DNA of 30,224 nt from CAZAPV01 sp964487195 (lineage in GTDB: Bacteria > Patescibacteriota > Patescibacteriia > SG8-24): positions 1 through 30,224 of the forward strand of contig CAZAPV010000007.1 of assembly GCA_964487195.1 (NCBI GenBank), given 5' to 3'. The notes below the pieces were generated by a model that made no database searches, was not told where the DNA came from, and saw only the letters and a program-made list of their open reading frames with translations. A program made the translations under genes and the position numbers. Of the stretch, positions 15,184-23,072 are shown piece by piece (within the stretch, counting starts at the first letter, position 1; every line of letters begins with the position of its first letter).

Positions 15184-16989
15184 TCACTCTCTCTTCAACA
15201 CGGCGAGATACGCTTCCGGCGGGATGTCGATCGAACCGCCTTTGGCCATCCGTTTCTTACCCTTCTTCTGTTTCTCAAGCAACTTTTGTTTGCGCGTCCA
15301 GTCGCCGCCGGAAATATCGGTGACGTCTTTGCGGTACGCCTTGATGCGCTCGGACGCGACGATCTTGCCGCCGACCGCCGCCTGGATTTTCACCTCGAAC
15401 TGCTGGCGTGGGAGCGCGTCCTTGAGCCGCTCGACGATCCGGCGCCCTTCGCGCGGCGCCGCATCGCGGTAGACGATCATCGAAAGCGCCTCGACCGGCT
15501 CGTCGGCGACGAGGATGTCCATGCGCACGACGTCGGCCTGGCGGTAATCCGCGAATTCGTACGACAACGACGCGTAACCGGACGAGACGCTCTTCAACGT
15601 ATCATAGAAATCCACGAGAATCGAGGAGAGCGGTATTTCATAATGGAGGATGACGCGGCCGAGCCCCTCCTGCACCGCGAGATACTCGGTGTCTTTGTAC
15701 GCGCCGCGTTTTTCCTGCACGAACGCCATGATCCCGCCGATGTACTCGCGCGGGGAGACGATGTCCACTTTCATCCACGGCTCCTCGATGTACTCGATCG
15801 CCGTCGGATCGGGGAGATTCGCCGGGCTCTTCGCGACGATCATCTTCTCGTCGGTTTTCATGACGCGGTACGCGACCGACGGCGCGGTGACGATCACTTC
15901 CAGCCCGTGCTCGCGCCGCAACCGTTCCTGGACGATCTCGAGATGCAGCAGGCCGAGGAAGCCGCAGCGGAATCCGAAGCCGAGCGCCGGCGAGTGTTCC
16001 GGTTCGAAGGTGAGCGACGCGTCGTTCAGCTTCAATTTGAGCATCCCGTCGCGCAGCCGTTCGAACGCGTCCCCTTCTTTCGGGAAGATCCCGGCGAACA
16101 CCATCGGCACGATCTCCTTGTAGCCGGCGAGCGGGACGACACCTCGCTCTTTGAAGTCCGGGACGGTGACGGTGTCGCCGACGCGGCACCCGTCGATCTC
16201 CTTGAACCCCGTGACGATGTAGCCGATCTCGCCCGCGGAAACGCGCTCCGACGATTTGAATTTCGGCGTGAAATACCCCACGTCGACCGTCGCGCTCTGC
16301 GCCGCGGTCGCGGCGAGTTTGATCTGCTCTCCCCGCGCCATCGAACCGTCAATCACGCGCACGAACGCGACCACCCCTTTGTACGAGTCGTACACCGAAT
16401 CGAAGACGAGCGCGCGCAGCGGCTTTGCCGGATCCCCTTTCGGCGGCGGCACGCGGGCGACCACCGCTTCTAAAATCTCGGGAACGCCCGCGCCGGTTTT
16501 TCCGGACGCGAACAGGACGTCCTCTTTCTTGCAGCCGAGCAGATGCACCAGTTCGTCGCGCGCTTTTTCCGGATCGGCGTTCGGCAGGTCGATCTTGTTG
16601 ACGACCGGGATCACCGCGAGATTCTGTTCGAGCGCAAGATACAGGTTGCCGATCGTCTGCGCCTGCACCCCCTGCGTCGCGTCGACGAGCAGCACCGCGC
16701 CCTCGACCGCGGCGAGCGAACGCGACACTTCATAGGTGAAATCCACGTGCCCAGGCGTATCGATAAGATTGAGCACGTACTGTTCGCCTGATTTCGCGGC
16801 GTACGCCATCCTGACCGGCTGCAGTTTGATCGTGATCCCGCGTTCGCGCTCCAGATCCATCTGGTCGAGCATCTGATCTTTCATGTCGCGCTTCGACACC
16901 GTGTGCGTCACTTCGAGCAGACGGTCGGCGAGCGTGGACTTGCCGTGGTCGATGTGCGCGATGATGCAGAAATTCCTGATGTGCTTCAT
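15184..16989 (-). CDS. lepA: Elongation factor 4 (back-translocating GTPase LepA)
   Basis: A 601-residue translational GTPase of normal LepA length. G1 is AHIDHGKST (11-19), G2 is in the RGITIK segment, G3 is DTPGH and G4 is NKIDLPNADP. The LepA-specific C-terminus is present (PRQQFEVKIQAAVGGKIVA, then GKKRMAKGGSIDIPPEAYLAVLKRE). It acts on stalled or mis-translocated ribosomes. The ATG overlaps the murJ stop by 4 bp. Confidence 0.97.
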   Translation of the reverse strand: MKHIRNFCIIAHIDHGKSTLADRLLEVTHTVSKRDMKDQMLDQMDLERERGITIKLQPVRMAYAAKSGEQYVLNLIDTPGHVDFTYEVSRSLAAVEGAVLLVDATQGVQAQTIGNLYLALEQNLAVIPVVNKIDLPNADPEKARDELVHLLGCKKEDVLFASGKTGAGVPEILEAVVARVPPPKGDPAKPLRALVFDSVYDSYKGVVAFVRVIDGSMARGEQIKLAATAAQSATVDVGYFTPKFKSSERVSAGEIGYIVTGFKEIDGCRVGDTVTVPDFKERGVVPLAGYKEIVPMVFAGIFPKEGDAFERLRDGMLKLKLNDASLTFEPEHSPALGFGFRCGFLGLLHLEIVQERLRREHGLEVIVTAPSVAYRVMKTDEKMIVAKSPANLPDPTAIEYIEEPWMKVDIVSPREYIGGIMAFVQEKRGAYKDTEYLAVQEGLGRVILHYEIPLSSILVDFYDTLKSVSSGYASLSYEFADYRQADVVRMDILVADEPVEALSMIVYRDAAPREGRRIVERLKDALPRQQFEVKIQAAVGGKIVASERIKAYRKDVTDISGGDWTRKQKLLEKQKKGKKRMAKGGSIDIPPEAYLAVLKRE

Positions 16990-18728
16990 AGACGTTCTTC
17001 GACGTTCAGCGCGCCGTCTTCCTGGATGATGTTGGACGCCGGAACCGGCATCGTTTTACGGCCGTACAGCCGGACGATCCCCTTCGCCTCTTCGCTGCCG
17101 AGCAGATACGCGGCGCCGAGGAACACGGCGACGCCGACGACGGCGGCGGACGCTCCCTGGGCGAAGATCCCCGCGAACGTGCGCATGTCGACGATCCCGG
17201 CGACCGCGGCTTTCGTCCCCTGCATCGCGCCCGCCATGAGCAGTCCCGCGGCGGTGGTGCGCGCGAGCGAGCGGAAGATCGCGCCCTCCGCGAGGCCGGC
17301 TGTCCGCCGCCGCAGCAGCATCCAGAGCAGCGCGAGGTCGATGATGCTCCCGATCGAGAACGCGAGCGCCAGGCCGGCCGGCCCCATCCCTTTGCCGACG
17401 AGATACCACGCGAGCGACCGTTCGGCGAGCACCGCGACGATCGCAGTCAGCAGGGGCGTTTTCACGTCATGGAACGCGAAGAACGCGCGCACGACGAGCG
17501 GGTACAGCGCCTGCGCGAACAGGCTGACGGTGAAAAACGCGAGCGTGTCCGCGGTCGCGACGGTGTCCTGCCAGTCGAACCGTCCGGTGCCGAGGATCAC
17601 GCGCACGATCTGCGCGCGCAGCAGCAGGAACGCGACGGTGGTCGGGACGATCAAAAATAAAAGCGAGCGCACGGTTTTGCCGAGCGCGGCGACGAACTCC
17701 CGTTGCTGATTTTTTGCCGCGAGTTCGGAGATGAGCGGGAACGCGGCGACCGCGAACGACACGCCGATGATCCCGACCGGGAAATTCTGCAGATTGTTCG
17801 CGAGGTTGAACACCGCGATCCCGCCCGCGCCGAGCGTCGAGGCGATCCCGGTGAGAATCATCAGATTCACCTGCGCGACCGCGAGCCCCGCGGTGCGCGG
17901 CACGGTGAGCCGTCCGATCTCGCGCACGCCCTCGTGCGCGGTGTTCCACGCGAAACGGTAGCGGAACCCGAGGCCCCGGCAGGCGACGACCTGCGCCAGA
18001 AAATGCAGGAACGCGCCGACGACGACGCCGATCGCGACGCCGGTGATTCCCATCGTCGGTGCGAGCGCGACGGTGCCGAAAATGATGCCGACGTTGTACA
18101 GGATCGGCGCGAGCGCGTAGACGAAGAAGCGGCGCTTCGTCTGAAGGATCCCGCCGAGCACGCTCGAGAGTCCCAGGAAGATCGGCGACAGGAACATGAT
18201 CCGCGTGAGCGTGACAGTGAGCTGGCGTTCAGCGCCGCCGAATCCCGGCGTCAGCACGTGTACGACCGCCGGCGCGGCGAGCACCCCGAGCGCGGCGAGC
18301 ACTGTAAGAGAAACGCCGAGGATCGTGAGCAGGAGCGACGCCAGTTCGGACGCCTGCGTATTTATCGCGCGGGTCCTGTCACCGCTTTCACCCCCGCCAG
18401 TGCTCGCGTCGCGCTGCGCGCTGTCGGGGGGCCCCCAAAGCGGTGCCACCCGCGCATCTTCTTTCGCCAGATACGCAGTAAAAACGGGAATGAATCCCGC
18501 AGTGATCGCGCCGAGGACGAACAAATTGTAAATGAAGTCCGGCGTGCGGAACGCCGCGTAGTACGCGTCCAGTTCCGTTCCCGCGCCGAACGCGCCCGAA
18601 AGCAGCCGGTCGCGGATGATCCCTGCGAAACGGCTCGCGAGCGTGGCGACGGCGAGCACCGCCGCCGCCGAACTCACCGATCTCGATTCCTTCGAAAACA
18701 ATCTGCGGAACATCCGTCTAAAAATCAT
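16986..18728 (-). CDS. murJ: Lipid II flippase MurJ/MviN with element-encoded insertion
   Basis: A 580-residue MOP-superfamily membrane protein (about 14 helices) that flips lipid II for peptidoglycan synthesis. The N-terminal signature is present: SRFAGIIRDRLLSGAFGAG, then YYAAFRTPDFIYNLFVLGAITAGFIPVFT. Residues 92-120, in a loop after the second or third helix, are encoded by an 85-bp palindromic element and are Gly/Ser/Arg-rich. The frame stays open through it. The start at 18728 overlaps the Rieske gene stop by 11 bp; 18713 is an alternative (575 aa). Neither has a well-spaced Shine-Dalgarno sequence. Confidence 0.92.
   Translation of the reverse strand: MIFRRMFRRLFSKESRSVSSAAAVLAVATLASRFAGIIRDRLLSGAFGAGTELDAYYAAFRTPDFIYNLFVLGAITAGFIPVFTAYLAKEDARVAPLWGPPDSAQRDASTGGGESGDRTRAINTQASELASLLLTILGVSLTVLAALGVLAAPAVVHVLTPGFGGAERQLTVTLTRIMFLSPIFLGLSSVLGGILQTKRRFFVYALAPILYNVGIIFGTVALAPTMGITGVAIGVVVGAFLHFLAQVVACRGLGFRYRFAWNTAHEGVREIGRLTVPRTAGLAVAQVNLMILTGIASTLGAGGIAVFNLANNLQNFPVGIIGVSFAVAAFPLISELAAKNQQREFVAALGKTVRSLLFLIVPTTVAFLLLRAQIVRVILGTGRFDWQDTVATADTLAFFTVSLFAQALYPLVVRAFFAFHDVKTPLLTAIVAVLAERSLAWYLVGKGMGPAGLALAFSIGSIIDLALLWMLLRRRTAGLAEGAIFRSLARTTAAGLLMAGAMQGTKAAVAGIVDMRTFAGIFAQGASAAVVGVAVFLGAAYLLGSEEAKGIVRLYGRKTMPVPASNIIQEDGALNVEERL
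18369..18453. repeat. 85-bp palindromic element, copy 2 (inside murJ)
   Basis: The same length as the recJ copy, with the same ends GCGGGT...ACCCGC and shared inner blocks, in opposite orientation relative to the host gene. It is translated as about 29 residues of MurJ between two membrane helices. The inner part carries CCCCCGCC/GTCGGGGG arms that can pair. The copies differ by small gaps and substitutions, so the insertions are not recent duplicates. Confidence 0.85.
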
Positions 18729-19053
18729 CCGCCCAGAGCGATCTCTCCTGCGGCACCTCCCAGTATAACGCACCGTTCTCGATAATGACCGTCATCGTTT
18801 TCAGCTTCGCGCCTTCGTCGATGTTCGCCACGCCGTCGCCGGTCTTCGGATCGAACTGCGCGCCGTGCCAGCTGCAGGTGATCGTGTCGCCGCCGTAGCG
18901 CATCGCCCCGCCCATGTGCGGGCAGATATTTTCGTACGCCTTCAGTTCGCCGCCGACGTTCGCGACGAGGATCTTCTTGCCGTTCGCGACGAACGTCCTC
19001 GAACGCCCGGGCGGCGGCACGTCGGCGATGTTCCCGAGCAGGATCCTGGTCAT
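18718..19053 (-). CDS. Rieske-type [2Fe-2S] ferredoxin
   Basis: A 111-residue soluble protein. The cluster motifs are CPHMGG (C-x-H) and CSWHGAQF (C-x2-H), 15-20 residues apart as in bacterial Rieske ferredoxins of dioxygenase type. The family also shows the ending FDPKTGDGV...L in order. A strong Shine-Dalgarno AAGGAGA precedes the ATG, and the start overlaps the glycosyltransferase stop by 4 bp. No oxygenase, reductase or bc-complex gene is nearby, so the electron partner is unknown. The frame is open upstream to 19872 but only this part is coding. Confidence 0.9.
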   Translation of the reverse strand: MTRILLGNIADVPPPGRSRTFVANGKKILVANVGGELKAYENICPHMGGAMRYGGDTITCSWHGAQFDPKTGDGVANIDEGAKLKTMTVIIENGALYWEVPQERSLWADDF

Positions 19054-19772
19054 GCCTTCTCCTTCCGTTGTTTCTTCGGATGCCCGAACGTGTACTTGAA
19101 GATGTCGGTCTTCACGTTGCCGCGCGTTCTTAAATGTAGCTCGCACAGCAGGTATTTCATGGCGACGTTCCAGCGGCCGTCGCGGTCGAGGCGGCGCACC
19201 GACACCGGGATCTTCGCCGATTTCAGGAGGCCGAACTTCGCCACCTTGCCCGCGCGGTTCACGTAATCGGTGTCTTCCGCCAGCTTGATCTGTTCGTCGA
19301 ACCCGCCGATCTTTTCGTGGACGCCGCGCCGCGCGAAGATGCAGAACCCCGGCGCGGTCGGCCGCGTCGCCGCCGTCACCCACATGTAGTAGTTGTAGAA
19401 TTCGTGAAAGAACCGGTCCACCTTCTTGTCGGAGATCGGATCCACTTTGCAGGTCGCGGCGCCGAGTTTGCGCTTCTCGAACTCGACGACCGTCGCCTGC
19501 AAAAACCACGGATCCGGCAGAATCACGTCGGCATCCAGAAACAGGACGATCTCCCCTTTCGCCGCCTCCGCGCCGCGATTGCGCCCGGCGCCCGGGAGTC
19601 CGCCGTCCACCACGCGCGCCCCGAAACTCGCCGCGATGTCGCGGGTCCGGTCCGTGGAATGCGCGTCGGCGACGATCACTTCGTGCTCTTTGTGATTTTG
19701 CGCCTGGATCGACCGCAACAGGAACGGCAGGTATTCCTCTTCGTTGTACGTCGGGATGACGATAGAAAGCAT
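19050..19772 (-). CDS. Family 2 glycosyltransferase
   Basis: A 240-residue GT-A fold enzyme. It starts MLSIVIPTYNEEEYLP, the usual GT2 N-terminus, with EVIVADAHSTDRT and the DxD-type metal site LFLDADVILP, and a later acceptor-side motif KLAEDTDYVNRA. It lacks membrane helices, so it is probably a cytoplasmic or peripheral enzyme adding a sugar to a lipid or polysaccharide precursor. It heads the operon GT - Rieske - murJ - lepA - peptide - recJ - rnhA. Donor and acceptor cannot be told. The upstream open frame to 20024 is rejected because the motifs start here and the promoter lies just upstream. Confidence 0.9.
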   Translation of the reverse strand: MLSIVIPTYNEEEYLPFLLRSIQAQNHKEHEVIVADAHSTDRTRDIAASFGARVVDGGLPGAGRNRGAEAAKGEIVLFLDADVILPDPWFLQATVVEFEKRKLGAATCKVDPISDKKVDRFFHEFYNYYMWVTAATRPTAPGFCIFARRGVHEKIGGFDEQIKLAEDTDYVNRAGKVAKFGLLKSAKIPVSVRRLDRDGRWNVAMKYLLCELHLRTRGNVKTDIFKYTFGHPKKQRKEKA

Positions 19773-19787
19773 AATTGAGCTGGACGA

Positions 19788-19816
19788 AGCGTAGCAGAAA
19801 ACGGCCGTTTTGTGAA
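19788..19816 (-). promoter_or_regulatory. Promoter of the glycosyltransferase operon
   Basis: Minus strand TTCACA, 17-bp spacer, TACGCT. The expected start leaves a leader of about 8 nt with no Shine-Dalgarno sequence. Its -35 box faces the -35 box of the divergent protease promoter with only 11 bp between them. Confidence 0.55.
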
Positions 19817-19827
19817 GGGTTACGACC

Positions 19828-19856
19828 TTGACGCCGCGGGCGCGCCATGCTATGGT
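19828..19856 (+). promoter_or_regulatory. Promoter of the SPP-like protease gene
   Basis: TTGACG (19828-19833), 17-bp spacer, TATGGT (19851-19856). Unlike most promoters in this window it gives a normal leader of about 28 nt, containing AAGGAGG at 19879-19885, 5 nt before the ATG. Confidence 0.75.
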
Positions 19857-19890
19857 CATCCGTTCTTTCCAACCGACCAAGGAGGTTCCG

Positions 19891-20772
19891 ATGTCACCGT
19901 TGCAACGTATCGTCGCGAGCGGCTGCATGCTCACGCTCGCGATCGCCGTTTTCCTGATCGCCGGATGGATCGCGAACGGCGTGCAGAAGAAAGATCCGCT
20001 GCTCGCGCTCTTGAACGGGATCACGTCCGCGAACGGGATCGCCGTCGCCGCGGTCGCCGTGTTCTCCTATCTTACCGGAGCGCTCGCGGCGATCTCTCTG
20101 CTTTTCACTCGCGTCACGTACGGCCTGACCGCGTATCGTCTCGTCGTCACCGCGATCATCTGGATGATGACGGTACGATTGTGGACGGCCGTTTCGTCCC
20201 GCCGCGCCGTATCTGCGATCCGTCTGATCTTCGAAGGATCCGCGGTCGCGAGCGCGGTGGTGATCGGGTGGGTGCTCGCGCCGAACTGGCTGACGAAAGA
20301 TCTTTGCGCGATCGCGTTCGCCCTGTACGCGCTGCCGGTGCTCAGCGTGCTGCGCGCGAAGCCGGCGATCGCGATTTCGCTCGGCGTGATGGCGTACGAC
20401 GCCCTCGCGGTGTTCGGCCACCACACGATGCAGAAGGTAGCTGCGCTCGCCGCGGACCTGCCGGTGCTGATCACGATCCCCGCCGAGCCGTCGCTCGCGT
20501 CGAGGACCGGGCTCATGCTCGGCCTCGGGGACATCATCCTTCCCGGAATCATCGTGATGCTCGCCATGCGCGAAGCGAAGGCACGCGGCGTCCCGTCGCT
20601 CGCGACCGGCGCGCTCGTCGGATACGCGGCCGGTCTGATCGCCGCGTTCCTCGTCGTGCGGTTCCACGGCATGCAGCCGGCGACGATCTATCTCGTCCCC
20701 GGCGCCTTCGCCGGCCTGTTCATCGCCGCCCGCCGCGCCGGCATCGCCGCCGATCTGCTGCGCGCGGCATGA
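19891..20772 (+). CDS. Signal peptide peptidase / presenilin-like intramembrane aspartyl protease
   Basis: A 293-residue protein with about nine hydrophobic helices. It carries the GxGD-protease triad of motifs in the right order and spacing for family A22: YDALAVFG (D170; SPP has YDxxxVFG), LGLGDIILPGI (D214; SPP has GLGDxxIPGI) and QPATIYLVP (263-265; SPP has QPALLYLVP). Known members cleave transmembrane helices such as remnant signal peptides. The start at 19891 was chosen for its AAGGAGG box; an upstream TTG at 19828 is part of the promoter. The gene stands alone with its own promoter and terminator. Substrate is unknown. The Leu of the PAL motif is replaced by Thr. Confidence 0.88.
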   Translation: MSPLQRIVASGCMLTLAIAVFLIAGWIANGVQKKDPLLALLNGITSANGIAVAAVAVFSYLTGALAAISLLFTRVTYGLTAYRLVVTAIIWMMTVRLWTAVSSRRAVSAIRLIFEGSAVASAVVIGWVLAPNWLTKDLCAIAFALYALPVLSVLRAKPAIAISLGVMAYDALAVFGHHTMQKVAALAADLPVLITIPAEPSLASRTGLMLGLGDIILPGIIVMLAMREAKARGVPSLATGALVGYAAGLIAAFLVVRFHGMQPATIYLVPGAFAGLFIAARRAGIAADLLRAA

Positions 20773-20789
20773 CCGCATCCACGATCTTC

Positions 20790-20817
20790 AAGCCCTCCAT
20801 TTCATGGAGGGCTTTTT
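20790..20817 (+). terminator. Rho-independent terminator after the SPP-like gene
   Basis: Stem AAGCCCTCCAT / ATGGAGGGCTT with a 3-nt loop, followed by a T run, 17 bp after the protease stop. Confidence 0.92.
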
Positions 20818-20830
20818 CGTCGCTGGGAAA

Positions 20831-20859
20831 TTGACTCTTGGCCTCTTTTCCGCTATCGT
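20831..20859 (+). promoter_or_regulatory. Promoter of rlmD (leaderless)
   Basis: TTGACT, 17-bp spacer, TATCGT, then exactly 8 nt to the ATG at 20868. The transcript should start at or next to the start codon. A TTG at 20838 in the same frame lies within the promoter and is rejected as a start. Confidence 0.75.
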
Positions 20860-20867
20860 TCGTCCTT

Positions 20868-22184
20868 ATGAAATTCGGAGAGAGGGCCGTGGTCAAAATC
20901 ACGGAAATGGACAAAAAGGGACGCGGATGCGCGGAGGTGAACGGACGCCGCGCGTGCGTGCATTTTGCCGCGCCGGGCGAGGAGGTGGAGGCGACGCTCA
21001 TGAGCCGCAAGCGCGGAGAGCTGCGCCTCCATCTGGACCGCGTCATCATGCCGTCGCCGAGCCGCGTCGCGCCGCGCTGTCCGTACGCGGGCACCTGCGG
21101 CGGCTGCGCCTGGCAACAGTTCGATTACGCCAGCCAGCTCGAATGGAAGCGCGATCTCGTGAACGCCGCGCTCGCCGCCGGCGGGATCGAGCGGCGCATC
21201 GACGCGGTGATCCCCTCCCCGGCGCAATTTTATTACCGCAACCGGATGGACTACTGCGTCGGCCCCAAAGGCGAGCTCGGCCTCAAAGAGCCGGGCCGCT
21301 GGAACGCGTACCTCGACCTCGACGTCTGCTACCTTCTTTCGCCCGAGGCGGTGCTCGTCATGCAGGCGTTCCGCGAGTATATGCGTGCGAACGCCGTCGT
21401 GCCGTGGGATGCGCAGAGCCAGACCGGCTTCGCGCGCTACCTCGTCATCCGCGAAGGGAAGAATACGAACAAACGGATGGTGACGGTGGTAACCTCTGAT
21501 GGCGAACTTCCGGCGAAAGACGCCCTCGTTGCCGCGCTCGCGCCGCACGCGACCACCATTTATCACGGGATCAACCCGACCGTCACCGACCTCTCGATCG
21601 CCTCGCGGCTCGAACTGCTGCATGGCGAGCCGGAACTGGAAGAAAAAATCGCGGGCAGGTCATTCCTGATCCCGCCGAACTCGTTTTTTCAGACGAACAG
21701 CGCGATGGCGGAAAAACTGGTCGAAAAAGTGCGCGCGTTTCTCGGCGACGAAAAACCGAACACGCTGCTCGATTTGTATTGCGGCGTGGGACTGTTCGGG
21801 ATCTGCCTCGCGGACGCGGCGGAACGGGTGGTCGGCGTGGAGATCGACGAAGACGCGATCCTGACCGCGAAGAAAAACGCTGAACGGAACGGGATCAAAA
21901 ATGCCTCGTTCGTCGCCGCGAAGGCGGAGAGTCTGGTGTGGGAAACCGAGAAGCCGGACGCGGTGATCGTCGACCCGCCGAGAAGCGGCCTTCATCCGAA
22001 AGTGACGGCGACGCTGCTCGCCCAGAAACCGCGCTGCATCGTCTACGTCTCCTGCAACTACGAAAGCTTCGTCCGCGACTTCGCCGCGCTCGGCGCGGCC
22101 TACGCGATCAAGGATATCGCCTGCCTCGACCTGTTCCCCCACTCCCCGCACGTCGAGGTTGTGTCGCTGCTCGAACTGAAATAG
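20868..22184 (+). CDS. rlmD: 23S rRNA (uracil-C5)-methyltransferase of RlmD/RumA type
   Basis: A 438-residue SAM-dependent RNA m5U methyltransferase. Order of parts: N-terminal TRAM domain (about 1-60, RNA binding); [4Fe-4S] cysteines C71, C77, C80 and probably C154; SAM motif LLDLYCGVGLFG (300-311); DPPRSG (369-374); and catalytic C396 in VYVSCNYESF. The paralogues RlmD, RlmC and TrmA cannot be told apart firmly; the iron-sulfur cysteines and TRAM domain favour RlmD or a related RlmCD-type enzyme. It is followed 11 bp later by era. Confidence 0.88.
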   Translation: MKFGERAVVKITEMDKKGRGCAEVNGRRACVHFAAPGEEVEATLMSRKRGELRLHLDRVIMPSPSRVAPRCPYAGTCGGCAWQQFDYASQLEWKRDLVNAALAAGGIERRIDAVIPSPAQFYYRNRMDYCVGPKGELGLKEPGRWNAYLDLDVCYLLSPEAVLVMQAFREYMRANAVVPWDAQSQTGFARYLVIREGKNTNKRMVTVVTSDGELPAKDALVAALAPHATTIYHGINPTVTDLSIASRLELLHGEPELEEKIAGRSFLIPPNSFFQTNSAMAEKLVEKVRAFLGDEKPNTLLDLYCGVGLFGICLADAAERVVGVEIDEDAILTAKKNAERNGIKNASFVAAKAESLVWETEKPDAVIVDPPRSGLHPKVTATLLAQKPRCIVYVSCNYESFVRDFAALGAAYAIKDIACLDLFPHSPHVEVVSLLELK

Positions 22185-22195
22185 ACTTACTACAA

Positions 22196-23056
22196 ATGCC
22201 TGACGCGAAGAAAAAATCCGGACTGGTGGTGCTCGTGGGACGCTCGAACGTGGGCAAGTCCACGCTGATGAACGCGCTCGTCGGCACGAAGGTCGCGATC
22301 ACCTCGCCGAAGCCGCAGACCACGCGCCACGTGATCCAGGGCGTCATTCACGATCCGCGCGGCCAGATCGTGTTCGCCGACACGCCCGGCATTTTCGCGC
22401 ACGTCCCCGACCAGCTGACGTCGAAACTGAACGAAAAAGCGCGCGACGCGCTCGATGGGATCGACCTGGTGCTGTACGTCGTCGATCCGACGCGCCACGT
22501 CGGCGACGAAGAAAAATCGGTGCACAGGATGGTGCAGCACGTTACGACGCCGAAGATTTTGGTGCTCAACAAATCCGACCAGGATCGGCCGTACATCGAC
22601 GAATACCTCGCGTGGAAAGACGAATTCACCGCCGCGGTCGACGTCTCCGCGCTCCAAGGAAAACACCTGCAGCCGCTCGTCGACGCGATCTTCGATCTGC
22701 TCCCCGAAGGCGAGCCGCTCTACCCCGAAGGCCAGCTCACCAATCTCGAAAACCGTTTCTGGTTCGCCGAGCTGATCCGCGAAAAAGTGTTCCTCGCGCT
22801 GCACGAAGAGGTCCCGTACACCACGACCGTGGAGGTCGAGGAGGTCGCGCGCAGAGCGAACGGCGTGCTGTACGTCAAAGGAGCGATCCTCACGACATCG
22901 CCGCGCTACAAAAAAATGATCATCGGCGCTGGCGGACGCGTCATCAAACGGATCGGTTCGCAGACGCGCAAGGAGCTGGAGCTCGTCAGCGGCGGCAAGG
23001 TGTTCATCGATCTCGAAGTGCGCGTCGAAGAACGCTGGCAGGAGCGGTTCGAGTGA
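22196..23056 (+). CDS. era: GTPase Era
   Basis: A 286-residue ribosome-assembly GTPase that binds the 3' end of 16S rRNA. G1 is GRSNVGKS (15-22), G2 lies in the KPQTTRH segment, G3 is DTPG (62-65) and G4 is NKSD (125-128). The C-terminal KH domain contains KKMIIGAGGRVIKRIG. Era usually has GRPNVGKS; the Ser is a minor change. The preceding gap from rlmD is 11 bp with no clear Shine-Dalgarno sequence. Both genes act on ribosomal RNA and are likely cotranscribed. Confidence 0.95.
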   Translation: MPDAKKKSGLVVLVGRSNVGKSTLMNALVGTKVAITSPKPQTTRHVIQGVIHDPRGQIVFADTPGIFAHVPDQLTSKLNEKARDALDGIDLVLYVVDPTRHVGDEEKSVHRMVQHVTTPKILVLNKSDQDRPYIDEYLAWKDEFTAAVDVSALQGKHLQPLVDAIFDLLPEGEPLYPEGQLTNLENRFWFAELIREKVFLALHEEVPYTTTVEVEEVARRANGVLYVKGAILTTSPRYKKMIIGAGGRVIKRIGSQTRKELELVSGGKVFIDLEVRVEERWQERFE

Positions 23057-23064
23057 GCTATACT
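23035..23064 (+). promoter_or_regulatory. Promoter of the LOG-family gene (leaderless)
   Basis: CTGGCA (4 of 6 with the -35 consensus), 18-bp spacer, TATACT at 23059-23064, then exactly 8 nt to the ATG. The -35 part lies inside the end of era. Confidence 0.6.
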
Positions 23065-23072
23065 CTTCCCGT

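Noticed and set aside
19050..20024. Upstream extension of the glycosyltransferase to 324 residues
   Set aside because: It would run through the operon promoter and into the divergent protease gene. The GT2 motif begins at the Met at 19772.
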